Assembly: GCF_024806495.1 (NCBI RefSeq)
Contig: NZ_JANUFF010000002.1
Coordinates: forward strand, 558,001-622,000
DNA from: Chryseobacterium sp. JUb7
GTDB lineage: Bacteria; Bacteroidota; Bacteroidia; Flavobacteriales; Weeksellaceae
Reading direction: 5' to 3'
Length of the DNA: 64,000 nt
This document shows, one piece after another, positions 45,052-53,252 of the stretch. The notes under the pieces were generated by a model, which had not been told where the DNA came from, searched no databases, and saw only the letters and a list, made by a program, of their open reading frames with translations. Numbering within the stretch: position 1 is the first letter of the stretch; each line of letters opens with the position of its first letter. Position numbers and translations under genes: made by a program.

Positions 45052-45822
45052 TTAATAAATTTGATTTATAGAATCTACATCGAGATATTCCGATTTAGAA
45101 GTTGTTGTCTCATTGAAGGCTTTATCCAAGTCTCCATCCAGAAATTCATCTCCTTTTATCACAGCGTCAACATATTTCATACTTTCAATTACAAAACTCT
45201 GAGTTGTTGGATTATCTAACGCTTTTAATCCCGAAATATTATCAAATGCTAATTTTTCAGCAATATTTTTATCTAAAGGTGCTTCTTTTTCATTGTATAA
45301 TGAAAGTACGATTTTTGCATCTTTGAAATAAGTATCGGATTCGTAATATGTTTTAAGATAAACAGGAACGAAGGAAGACATCCATCCGTTCAAATGAATC
45401 ACATCAGGAACCCAGTTTAGTTTTTTAATCGTTTCAATAACCCCTCTGGCAAAGAAAATCGCTCTTTCATCGTTATCATCAAAAGGATTCCCTTCATCAT
45501 CAACGTAGTATTGTTTTCTTTTGAAATATTCTTCATTATCTATAAAGTAGACCTGAAGTCTTTCCCCCGGAAGAGACGCTACTTTAATAATTAGAGGCTG
45601 ATCAAGATCATTAATAATAATATTCATCCCTGAAAGACGAATTACCTCATGAAGCTGGAATTTTCGCTCACTTATTTGTCCAAATCTTGGCATAAAAACT
45701 CTTACATCATTACCCTCATTGTGCATCTTAAGTGCCATTTTGTTTACTACGGTAGCCATATTTGTGTCTTCTTGATATGGAAACATCTCTGTAGTAATGT
45801 ACAGTATCTTTTGATTCGGCAT
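45052..45822 (-). CDS. GT5-like 'glycogen synthase' domain protein, N-terminal domain only
   Basis: 256 residues. It resembles the N-terminal Rossmann domain of GT5 glycogen/starch synthase (KILYITTEMFPYQEDTNMATVV, RVFMPRFGQI, VIHLNGWMSSFVPVYLKT) but lacks the C-terminal nucleotide-sugar domain. It also lacks the KxGGL motif expected near the N-terminus (here EDTNMATVV). Full enzymes are about 470-500 residues. Short homologues next to panC are familiar in flavobacteria, so it is likely a conserved non-canonical protein rather than a truncation. Catalytic activity is doubtful. Confidence 0.75.
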   Translation of the reverse strand: MPNQKILYITTEMFPYQEDTNMATVVNKMALKMHNEGNDVRVFMPRFGQISERKFQLHEVIRLSGMNIIINDLDQPLIIKVASLPGERLQVYFIDNEEYFKRKQYYVDDEGNPFDDNDERAIFFARGVIETIKKLNWVPDVIHLNGWMSSFVPVYLKTYYESDTYFKDAKIVLSLYNEKEAPLDKNIAEKLAFDNISGLKALDNPTTQSFVIESMKYVDAVIKGDEFLDGDLDKAFNETTTSKSEYLDVDSINQIY

Positions 45823-45860
45823 AAACTTCTATCTAATTTTTGTAAAATTGCTTTAATGTG

Positions 45861-45868
45861 CAAAATTA
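45861..45868 (-). promoter_or_regulatory. Candidate -7 element TAATTTTG for the GT5-like/DUF4270/glmS operon
   Basis: Minus-strand TAATTTTGCAC fits the consensus, about 40 bp before the ATG at 45822. The -33 region is weak. Confidence 0.5.
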
Positions 45869-45964
45869 CAAAAAAACATCCAACATTATTTTAATTAACA
45901 TTTTTTTACGATAATTCCCTTTTCCAAATTATCAAAACGACACTTTATTATATGATATTTTTAG

Positions 45965-45972
45965 TATTTTTG
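45965..45972 (+). promoter_or_regulatory. Candidate -7 element TATTTTTG for panC
   Basis: TATTTTTG ends 20 bp before the panC ATG. The -33 region contains TTT rather than TTG. Confidence 0.45.
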
Positions 45973-45992
45973 AATTACTATTAATATAAACT

Positions 45993-46841
45993 ATGGAAGT
46001 TTTAAAAAATAAAAAAACGTTACAGGATTTCGTTGAAAGACAGAAAGAAATGGGTAAAAAGATAGGTTTTGCACCTACAATGGGAGCCCTGCATAATGGG
46101 CATCTTTCTTTATATGAAGAGGCAAGAAAAGAAAATGATCTGGTTGTTTCATCAATTTTTGTTAATCCTACTCAATTTAATAATCCGGAAGACCTTGAAA
46201 AATATCCAAGAGACATCAATAGAGATATTTTAATTCTTCAGAATTCGGAGTTAGTAGATGCTGTTTACATCCCAGAAGTGACTGATATCTATCCTGAAAA
46301 AGCAGAAAGCCAACATTATGATTTTGACGGACTGGAAAATGAAATGGAAGGAAAATCAAGACCCGGGCATTTTGATGGGGTAGGAACCGTCGTTGAAGAG
46401 CTTTTCAGACAGGTAAAGCCGGACAATGCTTATTTTGGGGAAAAAGATTTCCAGCAACTGGCTATTATTAAAAAAATGGTTGAAAAGAAAAATCTGCCGG
46501 TAAAAATTAAAGGAGTCCCTATTTACAGAGCTGAAAATGGCTTGGCACTGAGCTCAAGAAATCAAAGACTTCATGAAGACAGAAAAGAAGCATCAAAAGT
46601 CATTTATGAAACTTTAAAAAAAGTAAACAGTTGGTTTAAGGATATTACAGTTTCTGAAATTAAAGAAAAAGTACAAGATATATTCGATGATCAAAAGGGT
46701 ATGCATCTGGAATATTTTATGATCGCGAACGAAGAAACATTAAAAGAGACTGATTTTTTCTACAAAGATAAAAACTACAGAGCTTTTATTGTAGTCGTAG
46801 TTGATGGTGTGCGACTGATCGATAACATGCATTTGGCTTAG
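45993..46841 (+). CDS. panC: Pantothenate synthetase PanC
   Basis: 282 residues, typical length. It condenses pantoate and beta-alanine with ATP to give pantothenate. Nucleotidyltransferase signatures are GFAPTMGALHNGHLSL (HxGH), IFVNPTQFNNPEDLEKYPR, YFGEKDFQQLAIIKKMV and GLALSSRNQRL (KMSKS equivalent). Divergent from the GT5-like gene. No panB or panD is nearby. Confidence 0.96.
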   Translation: MEVLKNKKTLQDFVERQKEMGKKIGFAPTMGALHNGHLSLYEEARKENDLVVSSIFVNPTQFNNPEDLEKYPRDINRDILILQNSELVDAVYIPEVTDIYPEKAESQHYDFDGLENEMEGKSRPGHFDGVGTVVEELFRQVKPDNAYFGEKDFQQLAIIKKMVEKKNLPVKIKGVPIYRAENGLALSSRNQRLHEDRKEASKVIYETLKKVNSWFKDITVSEIKEKVQDIFDDQKGMHLEYFMIANEETLKETDFFYKDKNYRAFIVVVVDGVRLIDNMHLA

Positions 46842-46891
46842 TCTGAATTTAACTTTAATATTCTCTGTGAAATCTTAAAGTTAAATACTTT

Positions 46892-46930
46892 ATATAAAAA
46901 AAATCAAAGGCTTCTTGAGGAAGCCTTTGA
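46892..46930 (-). terminator. Terminator of the leftmost tRNA-Lys
   Basis: TCAAAGGCTTC (46904-46914) pairs with GAAGCCTTTGA (46920-46930). On the minus strand it is followed by a T7 run, about 55 bp after the tRNA 3' end. A copy of the hairpin is at 47153-47179 after the next tRNA-Lys. Confidence 0.8.
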
Positions 46931-46984
46931 AACACCAAATCACAAAATATTAATATGAAAAAAATTTACTTTTCAGTAAACTTG

Positions 46985-47057
46985 TGACCCGGCTGGGATT
47001 CGAACCCAGGACCCATACATTAAAAGTGTATTGCTCTACCAGCTGAGCTACCGAGTC
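46985..47057 (-). tRNA. tRNA-Lys (anticodon UUU), copy 1
   Basis: 73 nt including discriminator A. Acceptor GACTCGG pairs with CCGGGTC (one T-G pair). Anticodon loop CTTTTAA gives anticodon TTT. The T-loop GGTTCGAATCC is standard. CCA is not encoded. It has its own promoter at 47108-47138. Confidence 0.97.
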
Positions 47058-47107
47058 GGTCACTTATTCACGATACATTAAAAATGAATTTCGTTTTTTA
47101 AGCGGTG

Positions 47108-47138
47108 CAAAGATACAATTTTTTTTGTACTTGCAAAA
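47108..47138 (-). promoter_or_regulatory. Promoter of the leftmost tRNA-Lys (TTTTG - 18 bp - TATCTTTG)
   Basis: Minus strand TTTTG (47138-47134), 18 bp spacer, TATCTTTG (47115-47108) followed by CACC. A textbook Flavobacteriia tRNA promoter, identical in layout to the one at 47620-47650. Confidence 0.8.
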
Positions 47139-47152
47139 TTTATTTTTCAAAA

Positions 47153-47179
47153 TCAAAGGCTTCTTTTGGAAGCCTTTGA
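47153..47179 (-). terminator. Terminator-like hairpin after tRNA-Lys copy 2
   Basis: TCAAAGGCTTC / GAAGCCTTTGA with loop TTTTG. The following T-run on the minus strand is short (TTTTG), so it may terminate less well than the copy at 46904-46930. Confidence 0.6.
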
Positions 47180-47234
47180 AACACCAAATCACAAAATATT
47201 AATATGAAAAAAATTTACTTTTCAGTAAACTTTG

Positions 47235-47307
47235 TGACCCGGCTGGGATTCGAACCCAGGACCCATACATTAAAAGTGTATTGCTCTACCAGCTGAGCTA
47301 CCGAGTC
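47235..47307 (-). tRNA. tRNA-Lys (anticodon UUU), copy 2
   Basis: Identical in sequence to copy 1 and copy 3 across all 73 nt. It lies between tRNA-Leu and the terminator at 47153 and is most likely processed from the longer transcript that starts at the 47.62 kb promoter. Confidence 0.97.
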
Positions 47308-47376
47308 GGTCACAATTGTAATGATAATATAAACTAATTCTAGTTATCGTATCAATTATTTCAATTTTCTGCAGTG

Positions 47377-47459
47377 TGCCTGCGACTGGATTCGAACCAG
47401 CACATCCTTAGGAAACCACCCCCTCAAGATGGCGTGTCTACCAATTTCACCACGCAGGC
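47377..47459 (-). tRNA. tRNA-Leu (anticodon GAG)
   Basis: 83 nt with class II variable arm. Acceptor GCCTGCG pairs with CGCAGGC, discriminator A. Anticodon stem CCATC/GGTGG with loop TTGAGGG gives GAG, reading CUC/CUU. The gene lies between two tRNA-Lys copies and shares their transcript. Confidence 0.96.
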
Positions 47460-47494
47460 AATTAAATTACAAAATCTAGTAATTTTCTTGCTAG

Positions 47495-47567
47495 TGACCC
47501 GGCTGGGATTCGAACCCAGGACCCATACATTAAAAGTGTATTGCTCTACCAGCTGAGCTACCGAGTC
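47495..47567 (-). tRNA. tRNA-Lys (anticodon UUU), copy 3
   Basis: Identical to the other two copies. It is the promoter-proximal gene of the cluster tRNA-Lys, tRNA-Leu, tRNA-Lys. Confidence 0.97.
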
Positions 47568-47619
47568 GGTCACTTATTAGCGATTAACACTGTGATAATG
47601 TCTCTCGTTTTTAGTGGTG

Positions 47620-47650
47620 CAAAGATATGAGTTTTTTCTTTATCTCAAAA
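47620..47650 (-). promoter_or_regulatory. Promoter of the tRNA-Lys/Leu/Lys cluster
   Basis: Minus strand TTTTG (47650-47646), 18 bp, TATCTTTG (47627-47620) followed by CACC. It sits between the tRNA cluster and the divergent aroK gene. Confidence 0.8.
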
Positions 47651-47680
47651 CTTTTTCGCAAATTTGTTTAAAAAAAATTC

Positions 47681-48196
47681 ATGATAATTTCACTGGTTGG
47701 ATACATGGGAAGTGGCAAATCTCACATTTCCAAAATATTAAGCGAAAAAATAAATTTTAAATTAATTGACCTCGATAAAGAGATTTCAAGGAGAAATAAA
47801 TTAACCATTCCTGAAATCTTCGAGAAAAAGGGGGAAATCTACTTTAGAAAGCTGGAAAGAGAGACCTTGGAAGAGATTCTCGCTTCGGAAGAAAATGTAA
47901 TTTTAAGTCTTGGTGGAGGTACTCCTGTTTATTATAATAACATGGAAATTATAAATCTTAACTCAAAAAGTATTTTTTTGAGGGCTTCTATCGGAACTTT
48001 AGCGGAAAGAATTTCAAAGCAAAAAGAAAAAAGACCATTAATTGCAAAAATTTCGGATGAAGACCTTCCTGAATTTATAGCAAAACATTTATTCGAAAGA
48101 AATGAGTTTTACGGAAAAGCTCAATACAGTATCAACACAGATTCTCGCGAACCTCAAGACATTGTACAGGAAATAATAGAAAAGCTCTATCTCTAG
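47681..48196 (+). CDS. aroK: Shikimate kinase AroK
   Basis: 171 residues. P-loop GYMGSGKSHISKIL (about 6-19), the shikimate-binding DLDKEI..YFRKLERETL and LSLGGGTPVYY, the lid EKRPLIAK and the C-terminal RNEFYGKAQ. It phosphorylates shikimate in aromatic amino-acid synthesis. The stop codon is inside the following terminator stem. Confidence 0.96.
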   Translation: MIISLVGYMGSGKSHISKILSEKINFKLIDLDKEISRRNKLTIPEIFEKKGEIYFRKLERETLEEILASEENVILSLGGGTPVYYNNMEIINLNSKSIFLRASIGTLAERISKQKEKRPLIAKISDEDLPEFIAKHLFERNEFYGKAQYSINTDSREPQDIVQEIIEKLYL

Positions 48197-48203
48197 AGCT
48201 TTT
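48180..48203. terminator. Bidirectional terminator overlapping the aroK stop
   Basis: AAAAGCTCTA (48180-48189) pairs with TAGAGCTTTT (48194-48203) around TCTC. The TAG stop of aroK is 48194-48196. It separates aroK from the convergent S4 gene. Confidence 0.7.
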
Positions 48204-48214
48204 CATATGATCGA

Positions 48215-48661
48215 TTAATCTTCGTTTTCAGGATTTTCGGAGTCACCACCACTTTCACCAAAGAAATCATCCCAGTCGGTAAAGTCTGTTTCAACATCAT
48301 TTCCGGAATAATCATCAATATCACGTCTGTCTTTTTTGGTAGGCCTTCCCTCACCTTTTATTCTGTAATAATTCTGAGAAGCTTTACGAAGTTTTAATAA
48401 CTCATACTGTTCCTTATCTGTCACATCTTTGATATGGAGCGGAACAAGCTTGGCTCCCATCCTGCTTTTCGGAATCTGGAGAACTTTAATTTTATAATCA
48501 ATCTGATTTTTTCTGATCTTAATAACATCTCCTTCTTTGACCTCTTTTGACGACTTTACGGCAGATGTTCCAATAGAAACTCTGTTCTTCTTAATCTCCT
48601 CTGTTGCAATACTTCTGGTTTTATAAAAACGAATGCACCACAAAAATTTATCTATTCTCAT
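48215..48661 (-). CDS. S4-domain RNA-binding protein (Hsp15/HslR-like)
   Basis: 148 residues. The S4 domain at the N-terminus (MRIDKFLWCIRFYKTRSIATEEIKKNRVSIG...SKEVKEGDVIKIRKN) matches Hsp15-type proteins that bind stalled 50S subunits with a peptidyl-tRNA. A Lys/Arg-rich middle (GRPTKKDRRD) precedes a very acidic C-terminal tail (about 25 residues rich in Asp/Glu), which is longer than in classical Hsp15. The ribosome-rescue role is by family only. Confidence 0.85.
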   Translation of the reverse strand: MRIDKFLWCIRFYKTRSIATEEIKKNRVSIGTSAVKSSKEVKEGDVIKIRKNQIDYKIKVLQIPKSRMGAKLVPLHIKDVTDKEQYELLKLRKASQNYYRIKGEGRPTKKDRRDIDDYSGNDVETDFTDWDDFFGESGGDSENPENED

Positions 48662-48716
48662 AATTTTTTATACTTTTGCCGTTATATTATTTGTAAAGTA
48701 ATTAAAGTTTTTTGAA

Positions 48717-49487
48717 ATGAAAAAAATATTTTTATATATCCTTGCGGGTTCATTGTGCTTCACTGCATGTAAAAAAGATGATGATGATACTTCTACTTAT
48801 GTAGAGCCGGAAGATATTACAGTACAGAATTCGTATGATGACCAGTCTATTGATAAATTTTTAGATGCCAATTATCTAGACGCCCAAGGGAATATAAAAG
48901 CATTCAGTTCTACGGATACAGCAGATGATCATCAGACAAAATTAAGTGCAATGATCCCTGCACCAGTAAAACTTCCTTCCGGAGTTGTATATATCGTAAG
49001 AGCAGGTGCACAACCGGAAGATTCTACGCCACCGGTAACCGGTACTACAATCGGTAACAGAGATATTGTAAAAATGATGCTGAGATCTAAGACATATCTT
49101 GCGGCTAACACCGATGGTAATGTAGCGTTTATTTCAGGAAGTGATTTTGTTAATGTCATTGACGGAGGAGGATCTCCAGTTCTGGATCCAACATATTATT
49201 ATATAGCTGACGAAAATTTGCTGATAAAAAATGCCACTACTGATGTGGCTAAAACAAAAGGATATTACATGATCGAAGGATTTAATGAAGCCTTACAAAA
49301 ATTCAAAGCTTTTGACCTTCCAAACGGAGCTAATTATAATTTACAGGGAGTAATCATTGTACCTTCAAGAGCAGCGTTTGCCAGAGACCCTCATTATAAT
49401 TATACAGGATATTCATTCAGAAACAGAAGTTTTGTATTTAATTTCCAGGTTTATAAAACTGAAGCTAGACCTATAAATCAAAATTAA
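48717..49487 (+). CDS. FKBP-like lipoprotein lacking an obvious active site
   Basis: 256 residues with lipobox CFTAC (Cys near residue 18). The layout resembles Bacteroidota FKBP/GldI-type lipoproteins: KLPSGVVYIVRAGAQPE, the loop near GFNEALQKFKAFDLPNGANY, and a terminal strand SRAAFARDPHYNYTGYSFRNRSFVFNFQVYKTEA in the place of the usual 'IPS..AYG..IPPNSPLVFDIEL'. Most aromatic active-site positions are not recognisable, so proline isomerase activity is unlikely. Monocistronic with a good terminator. Confidence 0.65.
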   Translation: MKKIFLYILAGSLCFTACKKDDDDTSTYVEPEDITVQNSYDDQSIDKFLDANYLDAQGNIKAFSSTDTADDHQTKLSAMIPAPVKLPSGVVYIVRAGAQPEDSTPPVTGTTIGNRDIVKMMLRSKTYLAANTDGNVAFISGSDFVNVIDGGGSPVLDPTYYYIADENLLIKNATTDVAKTKGYYMIEGFNEALQKFKAFDLPNGANYNLQGVIIVPSRAAFARDPHYNYTGYSFRNRSFVFNFQVYKTEARPINQN

Positions 49488-49500
49488 TTTTAGATAAAAA

Positions 49501-49540
49501 AATAAAAACCACTTCTCATTGAAGTGGTTTTTATTTTTTT
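49501..49540. terminator. Bidirectional terminator
   Basis: AATAAAAACCACTTC (49501-49515) pairs with GAAGTGGTTTTTATT (49521-49535) around TCATT, followed by T. It lies between convergent genes. Confidence 0.9.
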
Positions 49541-51057
49541 TAATATCTTGCTTTCTGCTTTACATTCCCTAAAATATCTGGGAAATAGAGATCCGCTAAA
49601 TGATCAAATTCATCTCCTCTCATAAACATAGTAGCATCAACTTCTTCATAAGAACTTTTTCCTGCCGCAGCAATTAATTCGTTGCAGGTATGAAGCGTAT
49701 TTTTATGGAAATGATAAACTCTTTCTGCTTTATCCGTCACATCAAGACCTTTAATCAACATTTTATCCTGCGTAGCAACTCCCGTAGGACATTTATTATT
49801 ATTACATCTCAATGCCTGAATGCAGCCTAAGGAAAACATAAATCCTCTCGCATTATTACACATATCTGCACCCATCGCTACAGCTCTCAGAATATCAAGG
49901 CTCGTCAAAACTTTTCCGCTGGCAATCACTCTTAATTTACTTCTAAGATTATAATTGTTAAGGGTTCTGTTTACAAAAATCAAAGCTGGCTCCAAAGGCA
50001 TTCCTACCCCATCAGAAAATTCAGGTGGAGCAGCTCCTGTTCCTCCTTCTGCCCCATCAATTGTGATAAAATCAGGATAAATTTTCAGCACGTTCATCTG
50101 AACGCAGATATCTTCAAATTCTCGGGTATCACCGATACAAAGCTTAAATCCTATTGGTTTTCCTCCTGAAAGCTCTCTTAAATGCTGTACAAACCTCAAC
50201 AGTTCCGCAGCATTAGAAAAAGCTGAATGGGATGGCGGAGAAATGATCGTCATTCCAGGGGTTACGTGACGGATTTTTGCAATTTCAGGTGTATTTTTAA
50301 CTCCCGGTAATACACCTCCGTGACCTGGTTTTGCACCCTGAGATAATTTAATCTCAATCATCTTTACATTGGGAAGATTGGAGTATTTTGTAAATAATTC
50401 AGGATTGAACTTTCCTTCATCATCTCTACAGCCAAAATATCCGGTCCCGATTTGCCAGCAAAGATCCCCTCCTTCCAAGTGATGCGGAGAAATACCTCCT
50501 TCACCTGTATTATGGTAAAAACCACCTTTTTTAGCACCTCTGTTTAATGAAATTTGTGCTCTGTCGCTCAAGGCTCCAAAGCTCATCGCCGAAATATTGA
50601 ATATAGAAGCATGATAAGGCTGTGTACACTGCTCTCCCCCTACCCAAACTCTCGGAAGTTCTTCTGATGGAGATTTAGCATAAATAGAATGCTTAATTCC
50701 TTCATATTTTCTATGATTAACTTCTAACTGCGTCCCGAAAGGAACCGTATCGCTCAAGTTTTTTGAACGTCTGTAAACGGCAGACCGCTGATTTCTTGGA
50801 AAAGGCTTACCATCTGTTTCTCTTTCGATGAAATACTGCTGCATTTCGGGAGAAATACTTTCAAAAAAGTACCTGAAGTACCCGATAACAGGAAAGTTCC
50901 TCAAAATAGCATGTTTCGACTGGTAAGCGTTGTACACGCCCAATGCATAGAAAGCGGATAACAGAATAGGTATCCAATAATGCGCTCTGATTAGCAGTGC
51001 TACAATCCACGTAGCAATGACTAATACAATTCCCCAAGATAAAAACTTATCTCTCAT
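49540..51057 (-). CDS. FMN-binding glutamate synthase family protein
   Basis: 505 residues. It begins with two hydrophobic helices (WGIVLVIATWIVALLI and WIPILLSAFYALGVY), so it is membrane-anchored. The synthase/TIM-barrel domain of the GltB large subunit follows: ISAMSFGALSDRAQISLNRGAK, GEGGISPHH, KLSQGAKPGHGGVLPG, TIDGAEGGTGAAPPEF, ALGADM-like AVAMGADMCNNARGF and a Cys cluster GCIQALRCNNNKCPTG for an Fe-S centre. The amidotransferase and GltB-type C-terminal domains are absent, so it is not a full glutamate synthase. Physiological reaction unknown. Confidence 0.85.
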   Translation of the reverse strand: MRDKFLSWGIVLVIATWIVALLIRAHYWIPILLSAFYALGVYNAYQSKHAILRNFPVIGYFRYFFESISPEMQQYFIERETDGKPFPRNQRSAVYRRSKNLSDTVPFGTQLEVNHRKYEGIKHSIYAKSPSEELPRVWVGGEQCTQPYHASIFNISAMSFGALSDRAQISLNRGAKKGGFYHNTGEGGISPHHLEGGDLCWQIGTGYFGCRDDEGKFNPELFTKYSNLPNVKMIEIKLSQGAKPGHGGVLPGVKNTPEIAKIRHVTPGMTIISPPSHSAFSNAAELLRFVQHLRELSGGKPIGFKLCIGDTREFEDICVQMNVLKIYPDFITIDGAEGGTGAAPPEFSDGVGMPLEPALIFVNRTLNNYNLRSKLRVIASGKVLTSLDILRAVAMGADMCNNARGFMFSLGCIQALRCNNNKCPTGVATQDKMLIKGLDVTDKAERVYHFHKNTLHTCNELIAAAGKSSYEEVDATMFMRGDEFDHLADLYFPDILGNVKQKARY

Positions 51058-51109
51058 GAATGTAGTATTTAAAAGTTAAAATAAATTTAGTAGAATTTTT
51101 GCAAAGAGC

Positions 51110-52456
51110 CTATGCTTTTGCTAAAAAACTTTCGTAAGAAGATTGCACAGAAACTGTGCCATCTGACAGGATTTTTTCTAAATTCAGAAATTCTATTTGG
51201 TTTACTGACGCCTGGTCAAAATCTTTTTGTACTCTCACATAATTTTCTGTGAAGCCATACATTTTGCCGTCTTTATTTTCATGCTCCCAAAGAACAGGAA
51301 GCGTTTTACCCAATTGAGTCTGATAAAATGCCATTTTTTTCTTTTCAGAAAGAATTCTAAGCATTTTGTTGCGTTTTTTTCTTTCAGGAATCGGAACAAC
51401 GCCTTCCATTCCCACAGCTTCCGTATTTTCTCTCTCGGAATACGTGAAAACGTGTAAATAAGTAATAGGAAGTTCGTTCAGGAAATTATAGGTTTCCATG
51501 AATCTTTCCTCAGTTTCTCCGGGAAATCCAACGATTACGTCTACACCAATAGCCGCATCAGGCATTACCTCGCGGATTTTGTTTACTCTATCATTATAAA
51601 GCTTCGTCAGATAACGTCGCTTCATTTTTTTCAATAAATCATCACTTCCCGATTGCAGCGGAATATGAAAATGCGGAACAAAGCTTTTACTTTTAGAAAC
51701 CAGTTCGATACTTTCATCTTTCAAAAGATTCGGTTCGATGGAAGAAATACGAATTCTTTCGATTCCCTCCACTTTATTAAGTTCGGAAATTAAATCTAAG
51801 AAAGTATGCTCGTGTCTTTTGTTTCCAAATTCACCTTTACCGTAATCACCAATATTGACACCCGTTAAAACAATTTCCTTGATGTCTCTGTCAGCAATTT
51901 CTTTGGCGTTTCTCAATACATTTTCGATGGTATCAGAACGGGAAATCCCTCTTGCTAAAGGAATTGTACAGTACGTACATTTATAATCACAACCATCCTG
52001 AACTTTCAGGAAAGCTCTGGTTCTGTCTCCGATGGAGTAACTTCCGATAAAAAAATCGGTTTCTTCAATTTCACAAGAATGAACGATCCCCTCACTTTCA
52101 GATTTCTCCAGATCATCAAGGTAACTTAAGATATTGAACTTTTCTTTGGCTCCTAACACCAAATCAACACCTTCAATTTGTGAAATTTCTTCAGGCTTCA
52201 ACTGTGCGTAACATCCTACAATTACCACCAAACCTTCAGGATTGGCTTTCATAGCTCTTTTCACGTGAAGTTTACATTCACGGTCTGCATTTTCTGTTAC
52301 TGAACACGTATTGATTACATAAATGTTTGCTTTATCATCAAAACTCACCTTATCATAACCGGCATCTGTCAATTGACGGGCAATAGTAGATGTTTCCGCA
52401 AAATTTAATTTGCAGCCCAGGGTGTGAAATGCGGCTGTTCGTTGAAAAGTTGACAT
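51110..52456 (-). CDS. mtaB: tRNA t6A37 methylthiotransferase MtaB
   Basis: 448 residues. The N-terminal UPF0004 domain has the three Cys of the auxiliary cluster (TLGCKLN, INTCSV, VGCYAQ). The radical SAM site is VQDGCDYKCTYCTIP with CxxxCxxC, and a C-terminal TRAM-like region follows. The order and 'RAFLKVQDGC' fit the MtaB/YqeV group, which adds the 2-methylthio group to t6A37, rather than MiaB or RimO. Substrate is made by TsaD encoded at the left end of this window. Confidence 0.92.
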   Translation of the reverse strand: MSTFQRTAAFHTLGCKLNFAETSTIARQLTDAGYDKVSFDDKANIYVINTCSVTENADRECKLHVKRAMKANPEGLVVIVGCYAQLKPEEISQIEGVDLVLGAKEKFNILSYLDDLEKSESEGIVHSCEIEETDFFIGSYSIGDRTRAFLKVQDGCDYKCTYCTIPLARGISRSDTIENVLRNAKEIADRDIKEIVLTGVNIGDYGKGEFGNKRHEHTFLDLISELNKVEGIERIRISSIEPNLLKDESIELVSKSKSFVPHFHIPLQSGSDDLLKKMKRRYLTKLYNDRVNKIREVMPDAAIGVDVIVGFPGETEERFMETYNFLNELPITYLHVFTYSERENTEAVGMEGVVPIPERKKRNKMLRILSEKKKMAFYQTQLGKTLPVLWEHENKDGKMYGFTENYVRVQKDFDQASVNQIEFLNLEKILSDGTVSVQSSYESFLAKA

Positions 52457-52523
52457 TTATATACTCCTATTTTTTCTGGGTGCAAAGATAGTAATTTTAA
52501 TATTATTTCTAAATTGATTCAGT

Positions 52524-53114
52524 CTATTGATTATATTCATCCCTAACTTCTGGACTATTTTGGAAGCAGACCGGCGAAGAATTTAAATTAAAATCTTTTT
52601 CTGAAAGTTTATTTTTCATTTCATTATTAAACTCTTGAGACTTGTTTCTGGCAATAGAAAGCGTTTCCCAATTATTATTTTTTATCATTTTTGCGATATA
52701 AACAATTTGTCCGATATGATACGGATAATGAGCCAACTGTCTGAAAACTGCATCCAAAACAGTATGTGCTTCACCTCTTATATATATTGTTGACTGTAAA
52801 TTTTTATCATTCATCTGATCTAAAGCTCCGAAAAGGCATTTCCAGCCTTTTTCCCAATAATTAAGAACTTCCTGTTTGCTTTTAAAAGTATTTATAAATT
52901 CATCATCCCGGTTTCGCCAGATTTTTTCTCCATCCTCAGTTAAAAAATTCGTCCATCTCGACAACATGTTTCCTGCTATATGCTTCACAATAATTGCAAT
53001 CGAATTGCTTTCTTCATTCTGCTTCCAAAATATTTGCTCTTCGGAGAGCTGCTGAAATACCTTGTCACCAAGATTTTTATAATATTCAAAACGTTTTATC
53101 AATAAATCTTTCAT
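52524..53114 (-). CDS. DUF1572/DinB-like protein
   Basis: 196 residues, cytoplasmic. Four-helix DinB-like fold with putative metal His: VKHIAGNMLSRWTNFL (first His) and VLDAVFRQLAHYPYHIGQIVYIAKMI (His-x3-His). DUF1572 members are of unknown function; some DinB relatives are thiol transferases. Last ~35 residues are polar and variable. Confidence 0.82.
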   Translation of the reverse strand: MKDLLIKRFEYYKNLGDKVFQQLSEEQIFWKQNEESNSIAIIVKHIAGNMLSRWTNFLTEDGEKIWRNRDDEFINTFKSKQEVLNYWEKGWKCLFGALDQMNDKNLQSTIYIRGEAHTVLDAVFRQLAHYPYHIGQIVYIAKMIKNNNWETLSIARNKSQEFNNEMKNKLSEKDFNLNSSPVCFQNSPEVRDEYNQ

Positions 53115-53207
53115 GATTGAAAATTGAATATCTAAGTTAAAAAATTTCGGGTAATTTTTAGAGGAAAGGAAAATGGAAATTTATGCTACTTGAGACCAAT
53201 AAAAACA

Positions 53208-53238
53208 GAAAAACCGCCACAATTGCGACGGTTTTCTA
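53208..53238 (-). terminator. Terminator of the T9SS-exported protein gene
   Basis: AGAAAAACCG and CGGTTTTCT flank an imperfect stem-loop (CCACAATTGCGA), with T-runs on both sides. Confidence 0.6.
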
Positions 53239-53252
53239 TTTTAAGTATAAAA

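Larger units (their letters stand above)
46901..47307. repeat. Tandem duplication of terminator plus tRNA-Lys
   Basis: 46901-47057 and 47150-47307 are nearly identical: hairpin, ~80 bp spacer (CACAAAATATTAATATG within it) and tRNA. Differences are in the hairpin loop (TTGAG versus TTTTG) and one extra T before the second tRNA end. Only the promoter segment between them is not part of the repeat. Confidence 0.85.

Noticed and set aside
47374..47556. 60-codon plus-strand ORF in the tRNA cluster
   Set aside because: It is made entirely of the antisense of tRNA-Leu and tRNA-Lys genes.
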